DNA of 64,000 nt from assembly GCF_016522065.1 (NCBI RefSeq), contig NZ_JAEHFV010000002.1, positions 558,001-622,000 of the forward strand, read 5' to 3'. This DNA comes from Flavobacterium agrisoli. Lineage in GTDB: Bacteria > Bacteroidota > Bacteroidia > Flavobacteriales > Flavobacteriaceae. Within the stretch, counting starts at the first letter, position 1. Every line of letters starts with the position of its first letter. Below are positions 51,931 to 60,722 of the stretch, in pieces. Under the pieces are notes generated by a model. It saw nothing but the letters and a program-made list of their open reading frames with translations, did no database searches and had not been told where the DNA came from. The translations under genes were made by a program, and so were the position numbers.

Positions 51931-53166
51931 ATGAAATTAACAAAAATAGCATTAGCAGCCAGTTTGGCATTTCAAGCCACCATTTTTGCTCAAGAAAGTA
52001 AATCGCCTTTTTCGTTAGAAGGCGAATTTAGACCTCGAACGGAGTTACGTAACAACGGATTTTCTAAAACGGCTCTTGAAGGTTCCGAAGGATATTGGCG
52101 TACCGACGTGCGAGCGGCCTTGGGAGTAGGGTATAAAACAGAAACTATCAATACCTATTTATTGTTTCAAGAAGTGTTTGTTTTTGGCGATCGTGCCCAA
52201 ACAGCAACCAATGGCAACAGTAATTTTAGAGTTCAAGAAGCTTGGGCCGATCTTCGATTGACAAAGGAGTCTTCTTTTAAAATCGGGCGTCAACAACTTT
52301 CGTATGATGACCAACGTATTTTAGGTGCTTTAGATTGGGCACAACAAGCCAGAACGCATGATGTTGGTGTTTTAAAAGTTAATACCGGCGGATATGCAAT
52401 CGATTTTGGATTGGCTTTTAATTCAGATGGACAAGACAATATTTACAATACCGCTGCCGCTTTTTCGTATAAAAACATGGTATTCGGACATTTTAATAAA
52501 AAATTCGGTGCTTTTAATTTGAGTGTGTTGCTTTTAGGAAATGAATTTCAGGATGGAACCGATCCCGATGGCGCTGGTCCTTTACTGGCTTCGGATAATA
52601 AATCATTTTTGAAAACAGGCGGATTACACATGGATTATGCTTTAAAAGTTGTAAAATTAAGTGCCAATGCCTATTTGCAAGATGGTTACCGATTGAACGA
52701 TGTTGAGGTAGATAATGCTTATTTGTTGAGTTTGGATGCGGCTTTTAAACTGAGTTCTGTTTTTGGTGCTTCGGTAGGAACCGAAATTATTTCAGGAAAA
52801 GAAAGCGCAACTTCAATGGGATTTTTTCCATTATACGGAACCAATCATAAATTTAACGGAACCATGGATCGTTTTTATGTAGGTAATTACGCCAACGCAA
52901 ATGGTTTGGTCGATTTTCATGCGGGAATTTCGGCTAATTTAAAACACGATTTTACCTTAGGTTTGGATGCCTTATATTTCAAAGAACAATCGTTAACCAA
53001 AGATTATATGGGGACAGAGTTGGATTTTGTAGTAGGAAAAAAATTCAAAGGATATGCCATAAAAGGAGGTTACTCGCAATACTTTGAACCGAGCCGCATT
53101 GTAAATGATAAAAGCAATCAAAATTGGGCTTGGTTGATGTTGGTGGTAAAACCTAAATTTTTATAA
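51931..53166 (+). CDS. Outer-membrane porin, alginate-export family
   Basis: A 411-residue outer-membrane beta-barrel. The signal peptide ends near TIFAQ. Repeating amphipathic strands and the motif KIGRQQLSYDDQRILGALDWAQQARTHD match the Alginate_exp family, whose members move anions across the outer membrane. It ends with an aromatic-rich strand before Phe-Leu. As the last gene of the nitrate operon it probably serves as a nitrate or other anion channel, not for alginate. Confidence 0.88.
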   Translation: MKLTKIALAASLAFQATIFAQESKSPFSLEGEFRPRTELRNNGFSKTALEGSEGYWRTDVRAALGVGYKTETINTYLLFQEVFVFGDRAQTATNGNSNFRVQEAWADLRLTKESSFKIGRQQLSYDDQRILGALDWAQQARTHDVGVLKVNTGGYAIDFGLAFNSDGQDNIYNTAAAFSYKNMVFGHFNKKFGAFNLSVLLLGNEFQDGTDPDGAGPLLASDNKSFLKTGGLHMDYALKVVKLSANAYLQDGYRLNDVEVDNAYLLSLDAAFKLSSVFGASVGTEIISGKESATSMGFFPLYGTNHKFNGTMDRFYVGNYANANGLVDFHAGISANLKHDFTLGLDALYFKEQSLTKDYMGTELDFVVGKKFKGYAIKGGYSQYFEPSRIVNDKSNQNWAWLMLVVKPKFL

Positions 53167-53204
53167 TCCCCATTTACTATTATAAGACTTACTAATTCAA
53201 ATTT

Positions 53205-53245
53205 AAAAAAACCTGCACCTGTAAAATGGATTGCAGGTTTTTTTT
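53205..53245 (+). terminator. Terminator of the nitrate operon
   Basis: A 12-bp stem (53205-53216 with 53232-53243) and T run lie 38 bp after the porin stop codon. Confidence 0.85.
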
Positions 53246-53379
53246 GTTTATTTTATTGGTTAACTATTTTGATTCTGTTTTTCAAATGCGATCAGGGAAA
53301 ATGGTAGGTGCTCAACCTAAATTAACGTAGCTACTCAGAAAGTTAGCGGCTAATAAACTTAAAAAACGTATCGATTTCG

Positions 53380-53387
53380 TATTTTTG
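53380..53387 (+). promoter_or_regulatory. Candidate -7 element for the SCO gene
   Basis: TATTTTTG matches TAnnTTTG, 18 bp before the start codon. No clear -33 box. Confidence 0.45.
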
Positions 53388-53404
53388 CAGCAAATAAAAC
53401 AGTT

Positions 53405-54073
53405 ATGAAATCCCTTTTTTATCACTATCGGAAGTTCTTTATCGGACTTATCATTTTTTCGATAGTGACTTTATCTTTAATTTATTCGCAACTAAAACCT
53501 GCAAAAACGTTACCCATTTACAACCCTGCTGATGTAAATCCGGAATTGGTAGACAGCACCATTCAATACAAAAGCAAGTACCATACAATTGCTGATTTTT
53601 CGTTTGTTAATCAAAATGGCGATACCATTACACAGAAAAATTACGAAGGCAAAATTTACGTAGCCGATTTCTTTTTTACCACTTGTGGATCCATTTGCCC
53701 TAAAATGACGACTAATTTGGCTGAAGTGCAAACGGCGATTTTAAATAATCCAAAAGTGATGCTTTTATCACATACGGTTTTCCCGGAAACAGATAGTATT
53801 CCGGTTTTAAAAGCGTATGCCATCAAACACGGTGTTGTGGACAGCAAATGGAATTTGGTAACGGGTGATAAAAAGAAAATTTATGAAATGGCACGCAAGT
53901 CGTATTTAGCGGTTAAATTGGGTCGACCCGACCAACTTTACGATATGGTACATACCGAAAATTTTGTTTTGGTCGATCAAAAAAGAAGGGTGCGCGGTTT
54001 TTATGATGGGACTAAAAAAGAAGAAATTCAACGTTTGTTAGCCGATATCGACTTTTTAAGCGAGAAGGAGTAA
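53405..54073 (+). CDS. SCO1/SenC family copper-chaperone-like thioredoxin-fold protein
   Basis: A 222-residue protein anchored by one N-terminal helix (about 10-28), facing the periplasm. The copper-binding ligands are intact: CxxxC at 94-98 (TTCGSICPK) and His183 in MVHTENFVLV. Members insert copper into the CuA centre of cytochrome oxidase or act as thiol reductants. There are no oxidase genes beside it. Full length. Confidence 0.92.
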   Translation: MKSLFYHYRKFFIGLIIFSIVTLSLIYSQLKPAKTLPIYNPADVNPELVDSTIQYKSKYHTIADFSFVNQNGDTITQKNYEGKIYVADFFFTTCGSICPKMTTNLAEVQTAILNNPKVMLLSHTVFPETDSIPVLKAYAIKHGVVDSKWNLVTGDKKKIYEMARKSYLAVKLGRPDQLYDMVHTENFVLVDQKRRVRGFYDGTKKEEIQRLLADIDFLSEKE

Positions 54074-54093
54074 ATCATTTTATACTAATCTAT

Positions 54094-54127
54094 AAGCCTG
54101 TTTCTATTTAGGATTCAGGCTTTTTTT
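54094..54127 (+). terminator. Terminator of the SCO gene
   Basis: AAGCCTG at 54094-54100 and CAGGCTT at 54116-54122 pair over 7 bp, followed by a T run. The loop is 15 bases, so it is a weaker example than its neighbours. Confidence 0.6.
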
Positions 54128-54149
54128 AGATATTTTTATGAGAATGTAT

Positions 54150-54165
54150 TCCGTTAAAATACGGA
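54150..54165. promoter_or_regulatory. Candidate operator palindrome upstream of feoAB
   Basis: TCCGT at 54150-54154 and ACGGA at 54161-54165 are perfect inverted half-sites, 6 bp apart. They are followed at 54185-54192 by TATTTTTG, a -7 element. An iron- or redox-responsive repressor site is possible, but I cannot match it to a known Fur box. Confidence 0.35.
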
Positions 54166-54238
54166 GCAATACATTTTAAATCCCTATTTTTGCAATCTAA
54201 ATTCAATCTAAATAAGCTTGAGACATACTATTCACACC

Positions 54239-54457
54239 ATGAAAAAGGGCGATAAAGCCATTATAAAGGATTTTGATATTGACCTAGTGCCCCTAAAATT
54301 ACTAGAAATGGGTTGTTTGCCTGGTAACAATGTCGAATTATTGCAAATAGCTCCATTTGGCGATCCTTTGTATTTGGATATTAACGGTTCTCATGTGGCT
54401 ATTCGGATTGAAACAGCTCGCGAAATTGAAGTTGAACTTATTGAAGTCCACTTATAA
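54239..54457 (+). CDS. feoA: Ferrous iron transport protein A
   Basis: A 72-residue SH3-like cytosolic protein needed for FeoB activity. ATG at 54239 is used; the longer reading begins with TTG. The FeoA core is clear: KLLEMGCLPGNNVEL, then LQIAPFGDPLYLDINGSHVAIR. Its stop codon overlaps the feoB start by one base (TAATG), which indicates coupled translation. Confidence 0.93.
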   Translation: MKKGDKAIIKDFDIDLVPLKLLEMGCLPGNNVELLQIAPFGDPLYLDINGSHVAIRIETAREIEVELIEVHL

Positions 54458-56556
54458 TGAGCGTACAAAATATAAATGTTGCCTTAATTGGTAATCCTAA
54501 CGTGGGTAAAACTTCGGTTTTTAATCAGCTAACAGGGCTTAATCAGCAAGTTGGAAATTATCCCGGAATTACGGTCGAAAAAAAGATGGGTTTTTGCAAA
54601 TTACCCCATAATTTTAAAGCCAATATTCTCGATTTACCCGGAACCTATAGTTTGAATGCCAGCTCGATGGACGAAAGTGTGGTCATCGAATTATTGCTTA
54701 ATAAAAACGACAAATTATATCCCGATGTAGCTTTGGTGGTGACCGATGTCGAAAATTTAAAGCGTAATTTGTTGCTGTTTACCCAAATTAAAGATCTTGA
54801 AATTCCGACCATTTTAGTCATCAATATGGCCGACCGAATGGAGCAAAAAGGAATTACTTTAGATATCGAAAAGTTAGAAGAGCGCTTGAATACTAAAATT
54901 GCGTTGGTGAGCTCTCGCAAAGGTTTAGGAATTGAAGCTTTGAAAGAATTGATAGTTACTTACAAAACGCTTTCGTGTGAACCTTGCACCATAGTTTCCA
55001 ATATCGACCCCGAATATTTTAAACGATTACACAGTACTTTTCCCGATCAATTGTTGTACAAATTATGGTTGGTAATTACGCAAGATGTGAATTTTTTAAA
55101 ATTAGAACGCAACGAAATTAGGAGTACTTTTACGCGTTCACATTCGGATTTAAAGCGTTTGCAACAAAAAGAAACCATCAAAAGATACCAATTTATTAAT
55201 GAGGTTTTAAAAGAGGGTTTACAGGTTGATGCTTCGGTTGCACGCGATTTTCGTTCGAAATTAGACCGTGTTTTAACCCATAAGTTTTTTGGATACCTGA
55301 TTTTTTTCGCCATTTTATTTTTGATTTTCCAATCGATATTTGAATGGTCGGCACTTCCAATGGATTTTATTGATACAACTTTTGCCGATTTGAGCGCAGT
55401 TGCGGCCGAAAAATTACCAAGCGGCATTTTAACCGATTTAATTTCGCAAGGAATCATTCCGGGAATTGGCGGAATTTTAATATTCATTCCCCAAATTGCC
55501 TTTTTGTTTTTATTCATTTCAGTGCTCGAAGAAAGCGGTTACATGAGTCGCGTCGTATTTTTAATGGATAAAATCATGCGTAAATTCGGGCTGTCGGGTA
55601 AAAGTGTGGTGCCGTTAATTTCTGGAACAGCTTGTGCAATTCCGGCCATTATGGCGACTCGAAATATCGAAAATTGGAAAGAACGATTAATTACCATTTT
55701 GGTAACGCCTTTTACTACTTGTTCGGCGCGCTTGCCAGTTTACGCCATTATTATTGCTTTGGTAATTCCAGATAAACGCATTTTTGGAATTCTAAATCTG
55801 CAAGGATTAACCTTAATGTTGTTGTATTTGTTAGGCTTCGGAATGGCAATTTTATCGTCGTATGTATTGAATAAAATTTTGAAGATTTCGGGTAAAACCT
55901 ATTTTGTAGTCGAAATGCCCAACTATAAAATGCCTTTGTTTAAAAATGTGGCGATTAACGTAATCGAGAAAACAAAAGCGTTTGTGTATGGAGCCGGTAA
56001 AATTATCTTAGCCATTTCGATTATTCTTTGGTTTTTGGCTTCGTACGGACCAGGGGAAGCTTTTAACAATGCTGAAACTATTGTAAAAGAAAAGTTTGAA
56101 GCCCAAAATTTATCCGAATTGGAATTGGAAAATGAAATAGCGTCTCAAAAAATCGAAAATTCCTATATCGGTATCATGGGTCGCGCTATTGAACCCGTTA
56201 TCCAGCCTTTGGGTTACGACTGGAAAATTGGTATTGCTATTATTAGTTCGTTTGCCGCACGTGAAGTTTTTGTGGGTACTTTGGCTACCATTTATAGTGT
56301 AGGAGGAACCGATAACGAAGCCACAATTAAAAATAAAATGCAAGAAGAAGTCAATCCGGTTACGGGACAAAAAATATTTAATTTGGCTAGTGGTGTTTCC
56401 TTACTGTTGTTTTACGCCTTTGCCTTGCAGTGCGCTAGTACATTGGCTATTACCAAAAAAGAAACCAATTCGTGGCGTTGGCCAATTATACAATTGGTTT
56501 TAATGAGCGGATTTGCTTATGTTACGGCTTTAATTGCGTATCAGGTATTGCATTAA
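54457..56556 (+). CDS. feoB: Ferrous iron transporter, GTP-dependent
   Basis: A 699-residue inner-membrane iron(II) transporter. The N-terminal G domain has G1 GNPNVGKTS, G3 DLPGTYSLNA and G4 NMADR. After a linker helical bundle (about 190-270) come about nine transmembrane helices with the Gate motifs VVPLISGTACAIPAIMATRNI and FAAREVFVGTLA. Length is typical of Bacteroidota FeoB. Confidence 0.96.
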   Translation: MSVQNINVALIGNPNVGKTSVFNQLTGLNQQVGNYPGITVEKKMGFCKLPHNFKANILDLPGTYSLNASSMDESVVIELLLNKNDKLYPDVALVVTDVENLKRNLLLFTQIKDLEIPTILVINMADRMEQKGITLDIEKLEERLNTKIALVSSRKGLGIEALKELIVTYKTLSCEPCTIVSNIDPEYFKRLHSTFPDQLLYKLWLVITQDVNFLKLERNEIRSTFTRSHSDLKRLQQKETIKRYQFINEVLKEGLQVDASVARDFRSKLDRVLTHKFFGYLIFFAILFLIFQSIFEWSALPMDFIDTTFADLSAVAAEKLPSGILTDLISQGIIPGIGGILIFIPQIAFLFLFISVLEESGYMSRVVFLMDKIMRKFGLSGKSVVPLISGTACAIPAIMATRNIENWKERLITILVTPFTTCSARLPVYAIIIALVIPDKRIFGILNLQGLTLMLLYLLGFGMAILSSYVLNKILKISGKTYFVVEMPNYKMPLFKNVAINVIEKTKAFVYGAGKIILAISIILWFLASYGPGEAFNNAETIVKEKFEAQNLSELELENEIASQKIENSYIGIMGRAIEPVIQPLGYDWKIGIAIISSFAAREVFVGTLATIYSVGGTDNEATIKNKMQEEVNPVTGQKIFNLASGVSLLLFYAFALQCASTLAITKKETNSWRWPIIQLVLMSGFAYVTALIAYQVLH

Positions 56557-56566
56557 TAAAAAAGAT

Positions 56567-56692
56567 ATGTTTCAAGAAATTGTTGCTTTTTTAATATTGG
56601 CTTTAGCCATTTTGTTTTTAATTCGGAAGTTTTTTTGGAAATCAAAAAAGAAAAAAAACTGTGGCGATAAGGACGATTGTGGCTGTCATTAA
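56567..56692 (+). CDS. FeoB-associated Cys-rich membrane protein
   Basis: A 41-residue protein. One transmembrane helix (IVAFLILALAILFLI) is followed by a basic patch (KKKK) and a Cys-rich tail NCGDKDDCGCH. This fits the FeoB-associated Cys-rich membrane family. It starts 10 bp after feoB in the same direction. It likely completes the Feo complex; the exact function of the family is not established. Confidence 0.8.
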   Translation: MFQEIVAFLILALAILFLIRKFFWKSKKKKNCGDKDDCGCH

Positions 56693-56774
56693 TTGATAAA
56701 ATTCGTCTTTTTTATGATAAAAATGTTCTTCAGAAAAACGCCTTCTTAATTCTGAAAATTATAAAAATAACTAC

Positions 56775-56806
56775 AGCACCTCCTTTTTAGGGGGTGTTTT
56801 TGTTTG
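56775..56806 (+). terminator. Terminator of the feo operon
   Basis: A short imperfect stem of GCACCTCC with AGGGGGTG around TTTTT is followed by a T run, about 80 bp after the Cys-rich gene. The remaining 230 bp to the next gene hold a stretch of poly-T tracts but nothing I can name. Confidence 0.55.
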
Positions 56807-57032
56807 AGGTAATTAATTTGGGGTTTTACCCGTCTATTTTATAGGGTGAAATGACCTAAAAATGTCAATTTTTTGATATTGATTTTTTTACTGTATTTTT
56901 CTCAAAAATCTGTTAAACACCTTGATTTTACTGGGTTTTTGAAATATATTGCATCAAAATAAAAAGCGACAAAAATTGAAATTGTAGTCTCCGTAGAGGT
57001 TAATTTGAATTTGTTTTTTAAAGGTTTTCAAA

Positions 57033-57350
57033 ATGAAAAAGACACAAAAAATAGCAATTTTATTTATTTGTTTGGTGCTAGCTCTTCCTTGGGCTGGTAC
57101 TACCATGTTGTCTGTTTTGAAAACCACTACCGAAAAAAGTAGTATTGAAAAAAAAGAAGCATTACCTGAAAGTGAATCGGATACTGAGGACAAAACTTTT
57201 GAATTAGTATACGATTTTTTACCGTCCTTTTCCGCTCACTTTCAGGTAAATCTTGCTTCGGTAGTACCTTTTTTTAAGGTTCATACTTTAGCCAAATCAA
57301 TACCGATGGATTTATCAAATCCGCCTCCCGAATTTAAATTAGTTGCTTAA
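57033..57350 (+). CDS. Small secreted or membrane-anchored protein of unknown function
   Basis: A 105-residue protein not recognised. The N-terminus (IAILFICLVLALPWAG) is a signal peptide or anchor. Then come a Ser/Glu-rich acidic stretch (KKEALPESESDTED) and a hydrophobic C-terminal part. It contains no cysteine. It lies 340 bp after the feo Cys-rich gene and 57 bp before another unknown secreted protein. Confidence 0.6.
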   Translation: MKKTQKIAILFICLVLALPWAGTTMLSVLKTTTEKSSIEKKEALPESESDTEDKTFELVYDFLPSFSAHFQVNLASVVPFFKVHTLAKSIPMDLSNPPPEFKLVA

Positions 57351-57407
57351 AACCTTCCCAATATTTTGGGCTATTATTTTATACAATTAATTTAAATTTA
57401 AATCATT

Positions 57408-57887
57408 ATGAAAACGATATTCACACTTGCACTTACTTTATTTACAACTTTGATTTTTGCTGATACGCATATTATTGTTAAACAAAACGGCGAAAAAATC
57501 GAGGCCAACTACGTTACAACCAAAAACAATACGGTTTATTATTCACTACCAGGCAGTAGTACCGTAAACGAGATTAGTGCGTATGCGGTTGATAAAGTAA
57601 TTGAAAAAGCAACAAACGATGTTATTTTAAACAACTCAAAAGTTGAGGTTAGTGGTAAAAACGGATACAAAAATGTGCAGTTTTTAGCAAACGAACAAAC
57701 AGCAGGATTACACCAGGCTGTTGCCTTAAAAACAGTGATTCACCAACCAAAAGGTCAATCAAAAGCCGATTGGATCAAACAAGCCGAATTGCGTTTGCAA
57801 AAACAAGCTGCAGAAAAAGGATTGCCGTTTTTGGTTATTACCAAACAAACTGATTCAAAATTAGAAGCAATAGCGTATCAATATTAA
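57408..57887 (+). CDS. Exported protein of unknown function
   Basis: A 159-residue exported protein. The signal peptide (TLALTLFTTLIFA) is followed by DTHIIVKQNGEKIEANYVTTKNNTVYYSLP, a beta-rich pattern seen in many small Bacteroidota envelope proteins. The C-terminal half is helical and Lys/Gln-rich. No domain I can name. A terminator follows at 57911. Confidence 0.7.
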   Translation: MKTIFTLALTLFTTLIFADTHIIVKQNGEKIEANYVTTKNNTVYYSLPGSSTVNEISAYAVDKVIEKATNDVILNNSKVEVSGKNGYKNVQFLANEQTAGLHQAVALKTVIHQPKGQSKADWIKQAELRLQKQAAEKGLPFLVITKQTDSKLEAIAYQY

Positions 57888-57910
57888 AATACTTTTCAAA
57901 TTAATTTCCA

Positions 57911-57942
57911 AAAAGGGGCTGTGTTTACATAGCCTCTTTTTT
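57911..57942 (+). terminator. Terminator after the exported unknown gene
   Basis: Stem of AAAAGGGGCT (57911-57920) with AGCCTCTTTT, one G-U pair, then TT. It lies 24 bp after the stop codon. Confidence 0.75.
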
Positions 57943-58007
57943 GTTTAAACGGGTTCGTTTTAAATAAAATACTAACTTGCATGCCTTAACTTATTTCCCC
58001 AATCACA

Positions 58008-58200
58008 ATGAAAAACACAAAACACACCAAATATGTAGCTGTCGTACTTTTGGTTTTATTTTTAATAACCAGTTTAATTAGTTGTAGTACACATGTGCAT
58101 ACAACCTCTTCGGGTAAAATTCCGCCTGGACAAGCCAAAAAAAATGTCGGGTAGCAAAAGCGCTAAGGCTTACGCGCCAGGTCAAAATAAAAAAAAGTAG
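58008..58200 (+). pseudogene. Small lipoprotein gene with a +1 frameshift in an A8 run
   Basis: An ATG at 58008 begins a lipoprotein: helix LLVLFLITSLISC with a lipobox Cys at 26, then SSGKIPPGQAKK. The frame stops at 58152 (48 residues). Directly at the A8 run (58137-58144) a shift to the other frame reads MSGSKSAKAYAPGQNKKK to a stop at 58200, which would give 63 residues. With seven A the frame is whole. The intact form belongs to small flavobacterial lipoproteins sometimes called quinol oxidase subunit 4 (from memory); that name is weakly supported. Either a real mutation, slippage or a sequence error. Confidence 0.7.
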
Positions 58201-58292
58201 ATTGTTCTTGTTACAACTATATCTTCTGTAATCAATTTTGTGACGTAAGCTAATCCGTAGTAGTAAAACTAGGGGGTGGCGTTATTATTTTT

Positions 58293-58300
58293 TATCTTTG
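58293..58300 (+). promoter_or_regulatory. Candidate -7 element for fumarase
   Basis: TATCTTTG matches TAnnTTTG, 15 bp before the fumarase ATG, so the leader is very short. No -33 box in a good place. Confidence 0.45.
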
Positions 58301-58315
58301 TAAAAAAATAAAAAA

Positions 58316-59920
58316 ATGATAGATTTTATATACCAAGATCCGTATCCTATCTTAAAAGATGATACACAATACCGCAAAATTACTTCTGATTTTGTAAAAG
58401 TGGAACAATTAGGTGATCGCGAAATTATAACGGTTGACCCAAAAGGATTAGAGTTACTCGCAGAAGAAGCCTTTACCGATGTGTCGTTTATGTTGCGTAC
58501 ATCGCATCTTCAAAAGTTAAAAAACATTTTAGATGATCCCGAAGCTACCGATAACGATCGTTTTGTAGCTTATAATTTGTTACAAAACGCTTCTGTGGCG
58601 ACCGAAGGGCAATTACCAAGTTGTCAAGATACTGGAACGGCTATTGTAATGGCTAAAAAAGGCGAAAATGTGTACACCGGTGTAGACGATGCCGAATGGT
58701 TAAGCAAAGGGATTTTTAATACTTACCAAAAGCGAAATTTACGCTACTCGCAAATTGTACCAATTTCCATGGTAGAAGAAAAAAACTCGGGTTCGAATCT
58801 TCCGGCGCAAGTAGATATTTATGCTAAAAAGGGAGCTTCTTACGAATTTTTGTTTATGGCAAAAGGAGGTGGTTCGGCTAATAAAACCTTTTTGTACCAA
58901 CAAACAAAATCTTTATTGAATGAAAAATCATTAGAAGCCTTTATCCGTACAAAAATCAAAGATTTGGGTACTTCGGCTTGTCCACCATACCATTTGGCTT
59001 TGGTTATCGGAGGAACTTCTGCCGAGGCTACTTTGGCTACCGTAAAAAAAGCGTCTGCGGGTTATTATGATAATTTGCCTACTTCGGGTAATATGGCAGG
59101 TCAGGCATTCCGTGATTTAGAATGGGAGCAAAGAGTACAACAAATTTGTCAAGAAAGTGCTATTGGAGCTCAATTTGGAGGCAAATATTTCACGCACGAT
59201 GTTCGCGTAATTCGTTTGCCACGTCACGCTGCTTCTTGTCCGGTTGGATTAGGTGTTTCTTGTTCGGCTGACCGAAATATCAAAGCAAAAATCAATAAAG
59301 ACGGAATCTTTTTGGAGCAGTTAGAAACCAATCCAAAACAATTTTTACCTGAAACAGCACCTCATTTAGAAGCTCCGGTAGAAATTGATTTGAACCAACC
59401 AATGGAGTCTATTTTGGCTAAATTAACGCAATATCCCATCAAAACACGTTTAAAACTTAACGGGACTGTCATTGTAGCTCGTGATATAGCGCATGCCAAA
59501 ATTAAAGAGCTTTTGGATGCCGGAAAACCAATGCCGGATTATTTTAAAAATCACCCCGTTTATTATGCAGGACCTGCTAAAACGCCTGACGGAATGGCTT
59601 CGGGAAGTTTTGGTCCAACAACTGCGGGACGAATGGATGTATATGTTGATGAATTTCAAAAAAACGGCGGAAGTATGGTCATGTTAGCCAAAGGAAATCG
59701 CTCTAAACAAGTTATGGACGCTTGTAACAAATACGGCGGTTTTTATTTGGGTTCTGTGGGTGGTCCTGCGGCTATTTTGGCACAGGATAATATTTTGAAA
59801 GTAGAAGTGGTTGATTTTGAAGAACTAGGAATGGAAGCCGTTCGAAAAATCACCGTAAAAGATTTCCCTGCGTTTATAATTACAGATGATAAAGGAAATG
59901 ACTTTTTTGAGAATTTATAA
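58316..59920 (+). CDS. fumA: Class I fumarate hydratase (iron-sulfur)
   Basis: A 534-residue enzyme interconverting fumarate and malate with an oxygen-sensitive [4Fe-4S] cluster. Cluster cysteines: Cys103 in [10 protein letters not shown], Cys222 in TSACPPYH and Cys316 in GVSCSADRN. The two parts, N-terminal alpha-helical and C-terminal FumA-beta, are fused as in E. coli FumA. Active-site motif [18 protein letters not shown] is intact. Full length. Confidence 0.95.
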   Translation: MIDFIYQDPYPILKDDTQYRKITSDFVKVEQLGDREIITVDPKGLELLAEEAFTDVSFMLRTSHLQKLKNILDDPEATDNDRFVAYNLLQNASVATEGQLPSCQDTGTAIVMAKKGENVYTGVDDAEWLSKGIFNTYQKRNLRYSQIVPISMVEEKNSGSNLPAQVDIYAKKGASYEFLFMAKGGGSANKTFLYQQTKSLLNEKSLEAFIRTKIKDLGTSACPPYHLALVIGGTSAEATLATVKKASAGYYDNLPTSGNMAGQAFRDLEWEQRVQQICQESAIGAQFGGKYFTHDVRVIRLPRHAASCPVGLGVSCSADRNIKAKINKDGIFLEQLETNPKQFLPETAPHLEAPVEIDLNQPMESILAKLTQYPIKTRLKLNGTVIVARDIAHAKIKELLDAGKPMPDYFKNHPVYYAGPAKTPDGMASGSFGPTTAGRMDVYVDEFQKNGGSMVMLAKGNRSKQVMDACNKYGGFYLGSVGGPAAILAQDNILKVEVVDFEELGMEAVRKITVKDFPAFIITDDKGNDFFENL

Positions 59921-59943
59921 AAAAAAGTAGTGTAAATAATTTT

Positions 59944-59970
59944 AAAACCGTTTGATTTTCAAGCGGTTTT
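59944..59970 (+). terminator. Terminator of fumarase gene
   Basis: A 12-bp stem with one G-U pair (59944-59955 with 59959-59970), 3-base loop and T run, 24 bp after the stop codon. Confidence 0.85.
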
Positions 59971-60077
59971 TTTATGGATGTAATTTTTTATCTCCAAAGA
60001 TCTTTAAGCTAAAAGAATTAAATTTCTTACTTTTACGTAGTATATTGTTCTTTTTTTAAGTACTAATTGTTTTAATT

Positions 60078-60629
60078 ATGAAAAAAAACATACTCGCTGT
60101 TCTGTTTTTCTCAACGGGCTTATTGGCTTTTGGTCAAGAAAGCGAAAACGAAGGTTCAAAAAAATTTCCTGAGCATACCTTGGGTTTGGTGTTGAGTCAT
60201 GCTAATATTTCGACCGGAGTTTCTGAATCAGGTGGCAGGAAATGGCTTTCGATTCCAGCTTGGGGATTGGATTATAATTGCTGGTTTACTGAAAAATGGG
60301 CTTTAGGATTGCATACTGATTTTATTATCGAAAAAATTGAAGTAAAAGAAAACTTAAATAGCGATGAAGCAATTCTGGAAAGAAGTTATCCAATTGCACC
60401 GGCTTTAATGGGTATTTACAAACCCACCAAACACAGTAGTTTTTTGTTTGGAATGGGAGCTGAATTTGCAAAAGAAGAGAATCTGGTTTTAAACCGAGTA
60501 GGTTACGAATGGTCTACCGAAATTGGCGAAAAATGGGAGCTAGGTTTGTCTTTTAATTATGATTTTAGATGGAATGCTTACGATAGCTATACATTGGGAT
60601 TTGGTATATCTCGTAATTTATCGCGTTAG
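60078..60629 (+). CDS. Small outer-membrane beta-barrel-like protein
   Basis: A 183-residue exported protein. A signal peptide ends at FGQE. The rest consists of alternating polar-hydrophobic strands (WGLDYNCWFTEKWALGLHTDF, LGLSFNYDFRWNAYDSYTLGFGI), and the C-terminus is suited for barrel insertion. I recognise no family name. It has its own terminator. Confidence 0.7.
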   Translation: MKKNILAVLFFSTGLLAFGQESENEGSKKFPEHTLGLVLSHANISTGVSESGGRKWLSIPAWGLDYNCWFTEKWALGLHTDFIIEKIEVKENLNSDEAILERSYPIAPALMGIYKPTKHSSFLFGMGAEFAKEENLVLNRVGYEWSTEIGEKWELGLSFNYDFRWNAYDSYTLGFGISRNLSR

Positions 60630-60663
60630 AAATTAACATAAATAAATGAGCTTTTAAAAACAT

Positions 60664-60699
60664 AAAAAAACCAGTAAATTACAAATTACTGGTTTTTTT
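60664..60699. terminator. Bidirectional terminator between two outer-membrane genes
   Basis: A 14-bp stem of A7CCAGTAA with TTACTGGT7 and an 8-base loop lies between convergent genes. A and T runs on both sides suit both directions. Confidence 0.9.
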
Positions 60700-60722
60700 G
60701 TTTTTATAATTAAAGGTATGAA

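Noticed and set aside
55047..55517. Minus-strand open frame of 156 codons opposite feoB
   Set aside because: Shadow of feoB. No start region or known motif, and it is Lys/Ser-rich in an artefactual way.
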